A stretch of DNA of 64,000 bases from Campylorhamphus procurvoides. Its lineage: Eukaryota; Chordata; Aves; Passeriformes; Dendrocolaptidae. The position numbers and the translations under genes were made by a program. Of this stretch, positions 1 through 12,811 are shown piece by piece. The stretch's first letter is position 1. The number at the start of each line of letters is the position of its first letter. Location of the stretch: contig WBMV01004347.1 in NCBI GenBank assembly GCA_013396655.1, positions 9,666-73,665 of the forward strand. The letters run 5' to 3'. The notes beneath the pieces were generated by a model. That model was not told the origin of the DNA and searched no databases. It was given only the letters and a program-made list of their open reading frames with translations.

Positions 1-53
1 AAAAAAACCACTGCCTGCAGTAAGCACCACATTGGTTGACACAGACTTCTTCC

Positions 54-303
54 ACAAGTCCAGAGAAGGGCCACAAAAATGATCTGAGGAAAGGAATATC
101 TCTCCTGAGAGGAAGGAGTAAGAGAGTTGAGGTTTTCAGCCTGGACAAGAGAAGACTCCAGGAAGACAATGGAGGAGTTTTCCAGTACCAAAAGGAGACC
201 TATAACAAAGGATGGAGAGGGAATTTTTACATGGACATGTAGTTACAAGACATGGGGAAATGGCTTCACACTGCCAGAGGGCAAGATTAGATTAGATATA
301 TGG
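54..303 (+). mobile_element. CR1 LINE fragment (3' part, plus orientation)
   Basis: It starts at aagtccagagaagggccac and reads through the CR1 landmarks gagagagttgaggtt, cagcctggacaagagaag, ttccagtacc and gattagatata, all typical of the end of CR1 ORF2. The match stops abruptly near 303, before the normal 3' terminus. The left end may continue outside the similarity I can see. The frame is broken. Confidence 0.85.
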
Positions 304-328
304 GACATCTATGACTTGAAGCTCTAAA

Positions 329-1480
329 AGAATCCTAGAACACCCTCAGTTGGAAGAGATCCACAATGTTCATCAAGATCTGGCTCTTCACAGGACAACA
401 CCAAGAATCACATCATGTACCGTGATAGCATTGTCCAAATGCTCTTGAACTCTGTCAAGCTTGGTGCTGTGACATTTCCCTATTCCAGTGCCCAACCAGT
501 CTATGGGTGAAGAACCTTTTCCTAATACTCAACCTAAACCTCTCTGACATAACTTTACATCATTCCCACTGTTCCTATTATTGGTCACCAGAGAGAAGAG
601 ATTGGTGCCTGCCCCTCTGCTTTCCTTCTTGAGGAAGCTGTAGACTGCTATGCATCTTCTTCTCCAAGCTGAACAAACCAAGTGACCTCAGCTGCTTCTC
701 ATACAGCTTCCCTTCTAGACCCTTCACTAACTTTGTCATCCTCCTTTGGACACTCTCTAATAGCTTAATATCTTTCTTACATTGCAGTGCCCAAAACTGC
801 CCACAATAATCCAGGTCAGGCCACCCCAGTGCAGAGCAGAGTGGGACAATCCCCTCCCTCAACTGGCTGGTGATGTTTTGCCTGATGACCCCCTGGACAT
901 GGTTGGCCCTTCTGGCTGCCAGGGCACTGTTGGCTCACATTCCACTTGCCATCAACCCTCAGGTGCCTTTCCATGGCACTGCCTTCCAGCATCTCATTCT
1001 CCAGTCTGTATGAATACTCAGGGTTGCCCCATCCCAGATGCAGAATTTGGCACTTCCCCTTGTTGAACTTCATATGGTTGGTGATTGCCCAGTCCTCTAA
1101 TATGTTGAAGTCTCTCTTTGGGACCTTCCTGCCTTCAAGGGAGTCAACAGCTCCTCCCAGCTTTGTGTCATCTGCAAATTTGCTTAGTATCCCTTCCAGT
1201 CCTGTATCCAAGTCATTTATGAAGATGTTGAAGAGCACAGGGCTTAAGATGGAGCCGTGTGGAACCCACTGGCGACAGGTCACCACTCTGATGTTACCCC
1301 ATTCGCTATTACCCTCTGTGCTCGACCCATGAGCCAATTGCTCACCCACCCCTTGTTGGTTTATCCAGCTGTGCTGGACAGTTTGTCCAGAAGGATCTTG
1401 TGAGAGACAGTATCGAAAGCTTTACCACAATCTGAAAATATTACATCAACTGTCTTCTCTTGATCAATTGAGAGGGTTAA
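329..1480 (-). mobile_element. CR1 LINE fragment with partial reverse transcriptase (minus orientation)
   Basis: The plus strand begins at an inverted CR1 3' end (agaatcctagaacac) and proceeds through the 3' region into reverse-transcriptase sequence. On the minus strand the frame encodes GSILSPVLFNIFINDLD and the catalytic motif FADDTKLGG (DNA 1153-1178), then MKFNKGKCQILHLGWGN. It is 5'-truncated, as is usual for CR1, and carries frameshifts near its ends. Roughly 1.15 kb. It lies tail-to-tail with the plus-strand fragment before it. Confidence 0.92.
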
Positions 1481-4400
1481 TGACTACCTTTTCATTAGTC
1501 CAGGAAGGCCAGGATTCATCACTGTGTGGAATGTGCTGTCCCATCAATTGTTCTTTCCTCTGGCATTTAGAATCGTTTACAACCATTAGTCCAAACACTT
1601 ATCTTTTACCTTAGAACTACATTAGCTCTTAGTTTAAAGTCTGACCCTGTGAGAGTGACAGGTGCTATGCAAGTCAGCTGCATGTGTCTTCCCATGAAAA
1701 TCTTGTGAGGTGATGTGAGCCCATATTTGTTATTCACAATGCTTCCTGTCTACATCACTGGGAGAGCCAAATGCATCCAGACATTTCAAGCCAGTCTCTG
1801 CACCAAGTTTTAGCCTGTTTGGATTTAAAGCTGGAGTTTTTCCTCTCTACAGCCCCACTAGACTGGGGGGATATGCAAAAGCACATTTTGCATTTGCAGG
1901 AACCAGTACAAGGTGTTCCCTTGGTGCTGTCTAGCGGTCGGGCAATAATAAAGCCAAGAGAGGGTTCTCACTGCAATTTTGATTTGCCAACAGTTGTTTC
2001 ATCTGTGTGTTTACATGAATGGGCTTCCATTCTGAGACCATGTCTAAAATGACAAGCTTTAAACCCAGCCAGCAACTATGTACCACACAGCCACTTGTTC
2101 ACTCCCCTCTCCCTCCTCTGCTGGGAGGAGAAGGAAAATCAGGGGGAAAAAACCAGTAAAACTCCTGGGTTAAGATCAGATATTGACCATCTCCCCAGGG
2201 TCCCCAGCACACTGGCACCAGTGATTACATTGACAGGGCCAGTAGAACATCTTCTCTTTAAGTAAAAGGATACGGTGTGCCATGGGGGCACACAGCCTCA
2301 TGGAGAACATGATTACAAGTACTGCAGACTTTCTTTGAGGGGAAATTTCCTGCCATTTACAGCAGTAAATTTGTGGAAAATTATCTAGTATTTAGATAAG
2401 AGCTTGTTGCTCTAATTAGGACATCCGAGATGGGTTGTTCTCTCATAAGGTTGTCTCCTATGGGCATGTTTTCCATGACTTGCCTCAGCATCAGTGAGAG
2501 TAGGATCTATCAATCTGTACTGAGCCCTTGAATAATGTCCCTTCTCAGATGGGTGATGTGGTAGAGCACGGCATGAAGGGGATGGGCAGGATGGCAGCCC
2601 TAATTCACAAGGTTCCAGTTTGACATGGAATGGTCACTTACTCAGACCAGAAGAAAAACAAGCTGGTGGTTGTGAATACATACCTCTATCTTCCTATCTT
2701 CTCATCATTTTAACAGGACAAAAAGGAGAGCTCTTGATAACAGTGCTTCTCACAGCAAGCTGGAAAAACAGTGATCCTGAATTGGAGTAGATGGGAAGGT
2801 GTGAGCCTTAATAGTTTTTTCTGTTTTTTTCTGAAGTTTGCTTCTAAAACCTGAGAATGCACACTCCCTTTTTGGGATTAGGTGGTTCAGTGACGTGGTT
2901 ACACGTTACCAACTTAGTCTCCTGGGCTGGGCAAGTATGAAATTTGGGCAGCTGGGCTCACCAACAGCATTACTGCAGTTGGATTTCTTTGATTTGGGAT
3001 GGAAGCAGATGTGTAAATACCTCCAAGCAGATTGCTGCTTTTTAAAGCAAGTGATTATTGCAATAAAAGGGCATAGACTCTCGGGTTAGGCCCTTTTGCT
3101 TTTGTTTGGGGAGAGAAAATTAATGAGAAAAAAATTACACCTTCAGCCAGGGAATTTCTCAAATCTTCATCGCTTTATAGCGACCATTTTCTAACCCAAC
3201 TCTGGACTCCAGGCAATCACACTTCCTGGTATTGCTGCTGCTCAGCATCTTGGCTTGCACACTGGCCCACTGTGAGCATCGTCCTTGCTCCAAACCTCCC
3301 ATCCCCTGGAGCAGCTACACCATCACTGCCTGCAGCTCTTGGGTCCACAGAGAGCCTGCTCAAGAGAAGGAAGAAACCAGATGAAAAGAAAGAGAGCAGA
3401 GTGCAAACTTCAGGAGAACTGCAGTAATGGCTCTGGCACCATAAGGATCTTTAACCCTTCCTGGTCACTGTGCCATGCTTATGTATTTTCCTCTCTATGG
3501 CCACATGGCACTGCTCCTAGGAGATATGCCAAAGTCACCAGGACATGGCCTTGGCCACCCTGCACTAGGTGCACCTGCTGGAGCAGGTGTTGGACCAAAG
3601 GACCTGCCACAGGTCCCTTTCAGCCTCCTCCTGTGATACTGTGCTTTGGCTTTACTCCTTCAAGCACCGCAATTCAGCCCTGCTGCCCAGTGGAAGGATG
3701 CTGGGACAAAGGCAGATCCCAAAATTAATCCTCCCCCAGGATTCATCACAAAACAACAGACTATCCCCCCTCCAGAATATCCTATGGCAGACACAGTAAG
3801 AAGAGAGAAAAGATAATTTTATTTTGACATCAACTGGGGGCAAGGGCAAAAGTCACAAAGCTTCTGATGGTGAACACAAATCAGCACCTACAATGGCAGA
3901 GTCAGAGATAAGAGATATGATCTGATAAAACTGTAAAGGCAGGAAGAGGCAGCAATTTGTTCCCTTTTCTTTGGGGAACACTATCAAGAAGTTGTTTGTG
4001 GCCTAGGAAACAGAGCTAGTGTTAGAGCTGGTGACAGGCTGGCTCTGGTACCTTATCCCCATGGGCAATGCCCTTAGAGAGCTGGGTGTGTGCAGAGATG
4101 CACAGTGCCCCTGTGCCATGCAGCAGCACTCAGTGGGAACCCAGGGGGAGCTGCCATGGAGCTCTTTCCAAACCCTGCACAACACTGTCCCTCACTGACC
4201 TGTGCTAAAGAGCTGGGACAATTTAGCACAATGTTCAGAGCTGCGAAAGGTGGGCAGCAGAGCCTGGGATGCATCTAGGCTTCCTGGCCTTCTGTGCCTT
4301 CCTGTGTCTTTTCCTTGGTTCATTTCCAACAGCGTTTTCTCTCTTCCTCCTTTTTTAAGTGGCTTTCTCTCTCTTCTCTCCAGGCCTGTTTCCTCTTTCA

Positions 4401-4634
4401 GTTTCTTCTGTTTTCCTTGTCCTGGGCAGAGCCTGCAAACCTTTCCATCCCACAGTGCTATTAGACCGGCAAACTCACAACCCACTGGAGTCAGTTCTGA
4501 TTTTAACCCAAGCAGCCTCATTTTACCTTCCACTCTCTGAAAGACTGGCAACTTCTTCCAGTCTGTTGCACTCTTAGAGGTGGTTGGAGGCAAAGTTGCA
4601 CCTAAGAAAACAGTATTTTATTGTTGGATTGTCA
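1481..4634. other. Intergenic stretch, no gene seen
   Basis: I see no splice-consistent conserved coding sequence, RNA gene or named repeat here. The longest frames (about 90-150 codons between 3285 and 3799) are Pro/Ser/Cys-rich chance frames overlapping in several phases. Confidence 0.6.
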
Positions 4635-4800
4635 AATGCTGGAACAGGTTGTTCAGAGAGTCTCTGTACTCAGTGATATTCAAAAGCCAAGGGCATGCAG
4701 TCCTAGGCAACTTCCTCTTGGTGAGCCTGCTGGAGCGGAGGAGCTGGGCCAGAGCAACTCCATGGATCCCTGCCAGCCTCAGCTGTTCTGTGTGCTGCTC
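4635..4800 (+). mobile_element. CR1 LINE 3' fragment (diverged)
   Basis: It reads aatgctggaacaggttgttc, then gatattcaaaagcc and a run resembling cctgggcaacct, all in the order of the CR1 3' end (the segment encoding WNRL..VFK). It is heavily mutated and lacks a clear 8-bp terminal repeat. Confidence 0.7.
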
Positions 4801-7664
4801 TGCTTTGGTCTGACTCTTAAGGTCCAGAATATAATAACATTATAGACTACTTCTATATAACTGTTGGGAAAACTGATTCTTTTCCAGGAAAAGGTTTCCA
4901 GAACACACTAAATATGTTCCATATGACTGAGAAATTCTCAATTATTACCTCTGCCACATAGATGAACCCAACTAATTTGACACTACATGCCCTAGTACAC
5001 AAACAGCTTTGGCCCTTATTTTCATAAGACTGGAAGTAATACACTACTTTAGTCTTATACTGCTCCAACTTGACAGATAGCTGACTAAGATTTTAGCTAA
5101 GATTCCAATTTACCTCCATCAAAGGTGCACAATACTCCTAGTCTGTCTGGAACAGGTATATTGAAAGTCTTGAATTTATTATTATGTTTTGCTGAAAATG
5201 TGGCTTGCAGACTACTGTTGATATGTTTGCATCAGTTTGAATTCAGTCTTTCTCAGCCAACTTTCCTCAGCTTTCTACAACTTACTTCCACGCTGTAGGA
5301 CATGCAGTCCTTCTAGGTTCTCACCTCCTAGTAATGCTGTTCACATTCAACAACAGTGTCTCCTGCCAAAAGAAATACATTTAATTGCTATACCTAAGTG
5401 TACCTTACAATGCTTGCTTCCTTATTGGCACCTTTTTATTTTAAGCTGAAGGCTTAGAAATGGAAAAAATCAGAATTATAAGAAACAAACACTTCTATAC
5501 AAGAAAATAGAATATAAACATAAAATATATTTAAATGATATTTAAATTTATGCTCATTGACACAAGACCCATTTAACACTGATTCCCATTTAACACCAAT
5601 TTTCATTTAACAGTAGTGAAAGTCACAAAGAGCTTTGTAATAAAGAGCTTCAGAAGCAGACTTGAAGACATTTGCTGTAGAATGAAATTCTGGTGTTATA
5701 TAGGCAAAACTACCTCTGGGCAGGACACCATCAAGTATATAGCCTTGAACAGTCACAAGTTTTCCCTCAAATCTTTCTGGGCCTAATCTGCCCTTCCACA
5801 CCATTAAAGCTCTTACAGAACTAAAAAAGTTCAACTTACCCAACATTGTATTTTTCCTCAGCAAAATTATCTCTTCTGCTCCTTACTGGGGATTTTGTGC
5901 TAACAGATGTCTTCTTTGCATACTCTGGGGACTTCATCACTTCTAAGAATCATGAGCCAATCAAGATTTGGACACAAGATTTCTAATAAGTTTTGGAGGT
6001 CAGCTACAACAATCAGATAAGTATTAATACATCAATGATTTTTCAATACAAAAATGCCTAGTTTTCACTGGGATTTAAATAACATCAGTTCTGTTGCAGG
6101 TTTCTCGGCACATATATGGTTTGCATAACCAATAACTGAAATCCCAGGAAAAAGTATAATGCAATGGAAAATGAAAGTTATAAACCTGTGATAATTTAAT
6201 TTCAAAATACACTCACTGAAGATGACAAAAAACCCCAAGACTATTTAAATCTAAGAGTATCTAAATACAATTTATATTTAAAAAAAGGGAGACTTCTAGA
6301 ATGTAATGCATCACAACTCCCATCAAACAAACAAACCCTCCAGAAATATACTGAAGGGTGGGGATTTTATTTGATTGTTAACTCTCTCAAGGACTGCAGA
6401 AAACTGTGTCAGAACACATTTTGCTTCTCTGAGAAGTACACAGCAACTCCTTGATTAATTATAAAATTTAAGAGACTAATCTCAAGCAAGAAAGGCTTAC
6501 ATTTTCTAATCATACTTTTCAAAAGCATTCTCAGGATGCAACAGAAAAATAGAGACACATTTCATTCTAGAAAAAATTCTAATGAGCAATCAGTTGCACA
6601 AAAGAATAATTTTAACCTAATGAGGTTTTCAATGGTTTCTTTTACCTCAGTTAGGCCCACAAAAATAATTTCTAGCATTTTATCCACTAAACAAACTGAA
6701 GGCTATTTGCAACTTCCAGTGAATAGGATTCACTGCAATATTTATCAGTAGCCAAGACATGTTTACATCTGGTTACTGTTATAAAGGTAAGCAGTAACAA
6801 AGAATTTTAACTTCTCAGAAATAATTTTGCAGTTTACAGTTTAATTTGATCAGAAAAAAAAAAGTACAAAATAAGTTCCTGAAATGCACATGTGAAAAGC
6901 CATTTTCAAATTCTCACTCTCTTTAGTTATCATAGATCAGCCTTCAAATGAGTTACCACACAAAAAAGGAAGTTTTATTTCCAACTTTTCCTTCAGCTAC
7001 AATTTGGCAAGGCTAATTGCTACTCAAATGTTCACTAATACAGTGACGTTTAGTTTGTTTCCTTTCCAATAAGTTCAAAGATGATTTCAAGCTTTCTGGA
7101 ACTGTTTGCAAGAAGTGTTTCAGAAAGGGTTAAAAAATGTCCTTTATGCCTAATACCTTCATTAAAGTAAAGTCACATGGGAATCAAAAACTGAGTGATA
7201 TTAAGCTGTCATACATAAGTATGATAAAATTTCTAGTGCATCTTCCCAACTGGATTTGTTTTATTCCAGTTAGAGAAATACACAAGAAATATCTGATGAA
7301 AAAGTGGTCTACTTTAGAATCATAATTTAGCATATGAATTTACCAGTACTGATCAGAAGACAGTTAAGCTTCTAAATTGCTCACAACAGTTCCATGATGG
7401 GGGTAAGTGTATGCTGTACACATGGATTACAATAGACATGGATTACCATAGACATTTTTGAGTTTTGTTAAAGGGGAAGAAGCTGGAATTTACTTACCAA
7501 AGTGAGAGATAACAAATGATAGCATAAAAATACATCAGAGCCAAGAATTAAGACATAATTTCAGTAGGAACCATCACTCTTTACAGATTCCATCATGCTT
7601 CAAGTGCATCAGATATAATCCATTCAATTCTTCCAACAAATAGTGCCAAAATTTTTCTACTACA
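4801..7664. other. AT-rich intergenic stretch, no gene seen
   Basis: No recognised feature. A minus-strand open frame at 5607-5864 (85 codons) reads superficially protein-like (GKLVTVQGYILDG) but matches no family I know and has no supporting splice sites. Confidence 0.55.
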
Positions 7665-7880
7665 GAATCACAGAACCACAGGATCATTAAGGTTGGCAAA
7701 GACCTCTAAGATCACCAAGTCCAACCTTTGGCCGATGACCACCTTGTAAACTAGACCATGGCACTGAGTGCTATATCCAGTTGTTTCTTGAACTCTTCCA
7801 GGGATGGTGACCTGCCTGATCAGTCCATTCCAATGTATAACAAAACTTTCCATGAATAAATTCCTCCTGAATTCTTAATG
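7665..7880 (-). mobile_element. CR1 LINE 3' end fragment (minus orientation)
   Basis: The plus strand reads agaatcacagaaccacagg, then ttaaggttggcaaagacct, ccaagtccaacc, ctcttccagggatgg, cctgatcag and ttcctcctgaattc. This is the inverted CR1 3' terminus in correct order over about 215 bp, severely 5'-truncated. Confidence 0.9.
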
Positions 7881-9435
7881 ACCTTTTACTACTTAGATCA
7901 CATTTGATTGCTAAAACACAAGAAAAATATTTCATCCTTTCACAACACCCATTGTGAATGTCAATGCTATACCCTGTGTAAGTAATCTCCCCACTAGTCC
8001 TCAGCCATGATTGTTCCTGTATCTACCAACCCCTTCCTTGGCAGTTTTCAACAAATCTGAAATGACATATTTATTGGTACTCTGGCCCATTAGCTGTTTG
8101 CATAGCATCATGATCACAAAGTTAAACCACTAGCAGAAGAAAGTACTGCTGACCTGCTGTTGTACCACTCTATTAAATTATTTATATAAACCCGACGCCT
8201 GAGACTCTGCTACGGGAAATGTAGAGGAGTCAAAAAGATGCCCATCAGCTCACTGGAGCCACCCCCTGTGAAGAGACTTTGGTCTCAGCAGTGACTGTGG
8301 CAGTGGGAGCAGGACCCCATGAACAGGACAGCAGTGCTCAGGCAGCAGTTTCTCCTTTAACACACAGGTGGGTAGCACTAAGTGGTGCACAAACACTTAA
8401 CTGAGGTAGGAAACATCTATGATCTGTACATTTCAAGCCATGAATAGTGCTAGTTACCCAGGCCCTACTCACAGACCAGCTTCAGAGCTAAGGAAAGCAC
8501 ATTCTTCACAGACACAGGGACAGAAGCCCTGCTGAGCAGTCAGGTGGAAAGCCAAAGGGCTGAATCAGAACTCTGCGCAGAGACTGTAATTTTTGGGAAG
8601 CCCAGCCCTTGGCCAACCACATCTCTGTCCCTCAAACGGCAAGTAATAAGGGAAGGAGGAAATTACAGCAGCCATGGGAAAAAAACCCTACAAAACGCTG
8701 TTATGACCTAGAACCCTTCAACGCTGGATTCCATCAGTGAGGGAACAGAAGGGCCAGGGACACCCCATGCAGCTGGAGCGAGGGGACAGCGCTTCCCCCC
8801 GCGCTGGCACGGGGCTTGTGTGACCTCAGCTGCGGGAGAGCTGTCCTCGGAATCGGATTCGTTACCCAGTGTGCAACAAGCCACACGCTTGAGAGAGGCA
8901 TTGGTTATTTATTTCAGAGCTGTGCAAGCCTGGGTGCTCGGTGGCATTCCCCAGATAAAGCACAACAACCGTACTTTTCCATGCCATTATTCATACACAG
9001 AAATTAAGAGTTAGTAACTTCCGAAATACCGCCCCTCCATTAGTAGTTAGTAAATTTCCATACAAGTTACATAACTCCAGCTAACTTTCATGCATGCGAA
9101 GGGAAGCATCTTCACCTGGTCTGGGTTCTTTTCGGCCTGTAGGTGTGATTTTTAGTATTATAATGATCATAGTTCAGCTACAGGATACATGGACCTTGAG
9201 TGTTTTGCCAAGTTAGGAATGTATACACAGTTATGTATACATAATGTATACATTAACATCTTGATTTACTGCATCCTTAAAGCTTGTTAGTTCCCGGATG
9301 TCCTTGACTAGGGAATGCTAGCTGCTCCCAGTTCCACTGATTAGGTCTCCTTTCTTGCTGATTAGGCTTGAACGTACACAGAAGTCTTACACCAAAACAC
9401 GTCTTGACTTGAGATAATCTTGGCATAGCCCCCAT
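7881..9435. other. Intergenic stretch, no gene seen
   Basis: Nothing recognised. From about 8740 to 8900 the sequence becomes moderately GC- and CpG-richer, possibly a shore of the island that follows. A cluster of GTATACA palindromes lies at 9215-9255. Confidence 0.55.
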
Positions 9436-9680
9436 GTTGCAGGCGGCATACCGCCCGCCTTGCCCCCGGACCAGCCGCGGGCGGGCACGCTCCCGCCGCC
9501 GGGATGCGCCCTCTCCTGGTCCGCGATGCCCGTCTCCGGCTCCGGGGATGCCCGTCCAGTCGGCGGCCGACAAGGGCACTGCGGGCGGGCTGCGGGGGCC
9601 GTCGGTTCGAGTCCCGACACCGCCCGGCGGAAAACGCAGCGGGCTGCCGCTGCCCACACTCTGGTGCCGTGCGGGATCGC
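9436..9680. promoter_or_regulatory. CpG island, orphan promoter candidate
   Basis: About 245 bp with very high GC and dense CpG, including several GC boxes (ccgccc/gggcgg), in otherwise CpG-poor DNA. This is the only such block in the window. No first exon can be read with confidence on either strand. In mammals the gene downstream of SLC44A1 in the same orientation is FSD1L, so a promoter on the minus strand is a reasonable guess, but no FSD1L coding sequence was recognised. Confidence 0.55.
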
Positions 9681-10157
9681 AAGCTGCAGTCATACATGTC
9701 ACGCTGTGCTGGCCTGCCATGTGACATGTGAGGCCACTTGCAGCCATTCTAGGGCTCTGTAATGCATACACATATTGCTAGATGTCCTGTGAGATAACTT
9801 TTCTTTACCTCAGAGCTCGCTAAACCAATTTCTAAAAAGAAAGTAAAAAAAAGAATAGTTTTTTCCAACACCGCAGTGTTGAAAGGAAAATAGCAATGAT
9901 GCTGTTTGACAGAGATACAGTACAAACGTAGCCTTATGTTTTACAGCAGCTCTGAGCATGGTGCTACTATTGAAATGCAACACCACCAAGCTTTGTGCCG
10001 ACTCTGGGGTGCTGCCCTGCTGTGAATTTTGTTCTTCTACTGACCCTTTCTGTTGGCTTTGGTAAGTTTCAAAAGGAGGCAGCTCATTAAAATTTGGCCT
10101 TTAATTTCACATGCTAGTGTGAATTCCATTTTCTGCCTCACCCCTGCACCCCTTGAC

Positions 10158-10197
10158 ACCCACCCTGAGAGAGCAAGACCCACCCTGAGAGAGCAAG
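10158..10197. repeat. 20-bp tandem duplication
   Basis: Two identical adjacent copies of acccaccctgagagagcaag. Their identity suggests a recent duplication or an ongoing variable repeat. Confidence 0.95.
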
Positions 10198-12790
10198 AGG
10201 AATTCTTCAGAAAACAGGATGTATTGATATAGGCAGGACATACACCACATATACATCACACAAATAAAGAAGAGTCAAGGGAATTCATGAGAGTTGCTGA
10301 AAAGAAATAAGATCTATTATGTGAAAACAAAGTAGATTGCTTAGCAGCCATCCGTCCACGAAGATGAAGGCTGAGTTCTTCAAATCACATTATTTTGTCA
10401 GTTCTGAGGCTGCTCCTCTCATGCCAAAGTGCCTATTGGAATAAGCTTTAGCCATGTCAAAAAGCAGTGAGTAAGTACATTTTCTCAGCCACTGCCTATG
10501 AAGGCTGGGCCCACAGCCGCACAGTCCAGAAGTCACTTCACATTTTAGAAACAGATTTTGAGAAGCTCTGCAGCCAGCCAGGAGCAGAAAGAAGACAGAC
10601 AGAGTGAGAAGAAAAAAAGACAAGGGAGGAGCAGAGGCAACAGCAAGGGAAAGAGCAGAGAAAGGGAGTTTTTCACATGACATAAAAGCAAGTACACCTG
10701 AAAAAAGGGTCTTCTGCTACCTATTTTTCCAGCAGAGAGTGAGGGAGCAGGAGGTATGAGGAAAGGAGGAAACATGAGCTCTCACCTCCAGGGAGTGATG
10801 TGCTGGCATACTCCAGTGGAAAGTCCACTTACAGTGTGGAAGGAGCACAATTAATAAGGTTTTTGAGGCTGTCTGCACTGTGCTGGGCTGTGAAGTCAGC
10901 TGCAGTCCAAAAATTGCAGGCAAAGGCTTTTGTTCCCATGGCAGACTGCTGCAAGTGCCAGGGGAACCACTGCTGCTATGCCTGCCTTCGTGTTGCAAGT
11001 ACTGGTGGATGGCAGGGTGCAGCATGGAGGACAAAAGACTCCCCAAATTTGCTTCACAGTGAGAATTAGCTCCTGCCCCCTCAACACCTGGGGGGTTCAA
11101 CACCTTCCAGTCCTGGTTTTGTGTTGCAGACTTGTTTACTGTCCTCACCTACAGCAGGCCTACACTCTGTACACACAGTTGTCTGCTGCAAGGAGCTTGT
11201 TCACTCCAAAGGGTCAACCAACTGCTGCCTTCTAGTAGGAAGGTGGCCCAGACTCCACACAGGTGGTGTCAAATGCCCAGTTGATGGCACTGTGTCCTCA
11301 TCAGTCTACCTGGCTAAAGGAAAGCAGTGGGTTACCTGCCTATGATCAGTGCCTAGAAGGAATGCTGTATCACCAAACATGATCCATGACCTGTCACCTT
11401 TATTTGCTAGTTAACATTAGTTTGCTGAACAGGGTTCAGGGGACTTAAAACTTTCAGAGGAAGGATCTTGTGTGCCCACAGAGACCACAGTCTCGGTGCA
11501 ATGGAGCTAGAGCCTGTGGCTCTGTTTTTGGGAACTATGGATGGCCTGAGAGCTTGAGGAGCAGCTGGTGACAGCCCACATCTTCCTGCCTAAGAATACA
11601 CCCCAACATCATCAGCACTCTCCTGTAAAGGAAGAGATGCACTCAGTCCTCTTCCCTTTCCCCATGGTGCCTGCCTGCTCTCTGGGATAGGATGAACCAT
11701 ATTGCCACTAGCTGGAGACTTCCCATGCCCTCCACAGGGAGGCCACCAGCATCAGTGAAAAAGCTCCACAGCATGCTCTTCTAGAAGGGTGCAGCTGTTA
11801 CCAGAGGCCTGCAATGAAAATCAGTTGTAGTGCTCAAGAAAGTGTCTGTTCACTGTGCACACTTTCCTTCACAGAAACAGGTGACTGCTGCTATTGCAAT
11901 TTGGATGTGCCTGGTTTGAAGAGCTTACATTTGCACGTATTTTGTGTGCACTTCAGAGAGCAGTAATGGATGGATGCTCTGATCCTTTAACTTCTCAGAT
12001 CTTGCAGTGAATTCTGGCTGCACAGCAAAAGAAGATTTGTAACAAAAAAAAACCAAAAACACAGCACAGTTGGGCACAACTCTCTTTCAGCACAAGAAAG
12101 AGCGTGAAATGTGTGTTCTAACACTGTTTTACACTTACTGTAACTGAAACACAAAGGTAGCGGATCACCTTTGCCCCAAACACTAATTTTCTGCGACCTC
12201 ATGGAGAGTAATAACCTCTGGTGCATCACCTTGGGTTTCAGCTTGATAAGCTAGCTGGAGAAGGCAAGGACAGTGAGGAGGTCAGGTACCGGCAATGTCA
12301 GTGCTTTGCACCATCTCCTGACTCTGGGCTGGGCCAGTCGGGAGAAGAGCTTCTTATCTGTTTGTGCTTCTCACAGCACTCATAGGTTGGCTGTGTCCAG
12401 CGCAGAAATCACGCCAGCTGTGTGGACCACAGGCTGTGGGGGAGACAAATGTTGACACCAGTCAGCCCCGCCTTGGAGGAGGAGGGAGGTGGGGAGCACA
12501 GTGTTGACATCTGTCAGAAGGTCATCAAGCTGGCAATTGTCCTTTAGGCAAGAGAGTAGCAAAGCTCACAGCAATTCTGGCACAGTGGGGACCCCAGCCT
12601 TAGGCCAAGCTCAGGAGGCAGAAGGGGGGCACCAAGAGAACAGGTCACAGGAAGAGTCATTGGAAGCCACACCATCCAGCTGCAGCACATTTCATCTCGG
12701 AACAGGGCTGTTCAGAACTGGAGATGGTGTTAAGAGCTGTCTTTGAAGACTGGAGACTTCATTGCACTGGGAGTTGGGTTTTTTGGAGTG

Positions 12791-12811
12791 GTTTGTTTGT
12801 TTGTTTGTTTG
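12791..12811. repeat. (GTTT)n microsatellite
   Basis: Five perfect GTTT units followed by degenerate T/G-rich sequence. Confidence 0.9.

Noticed and set aside
816..1349. 177-codon frame that could be called a gene
   Set aside because: It is CR1 reverse-transcriptase sequence, shown by GSILSPVLFNIFINDLD and FADDTKLGG, so it is part of a mobile element.
5607..5864. 85-codon minus-strand frame with protein-like text (GKLVTVQGYILDG)
   Set aside because: No family recognised and no splice acceptor or donor that would fit an exon; kept only as a note.
9530..9640. tRNA gene suggested by a B-box-like sequence
   Set aside because: No A box at the right distance, no acceptor-stem pairing, and an eight-base T loop; cannot fold as a cloverleaf.
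9277..9771. Minus-strand 164-codon frame and plus-strand frames over the CpG island
   Set aside because: Open on both strands and in several phases because GC-rich DNA is poor in stops; Arg/Pro/Gly-rich with no motif.
10390..11345. Cluster of overlapping 60-140-codon frames on both strands
   Set aside because: Frames overlap in opposite directions and several phases, with no conserved motif or splice logic; chance frames in GC-moderate DNA.
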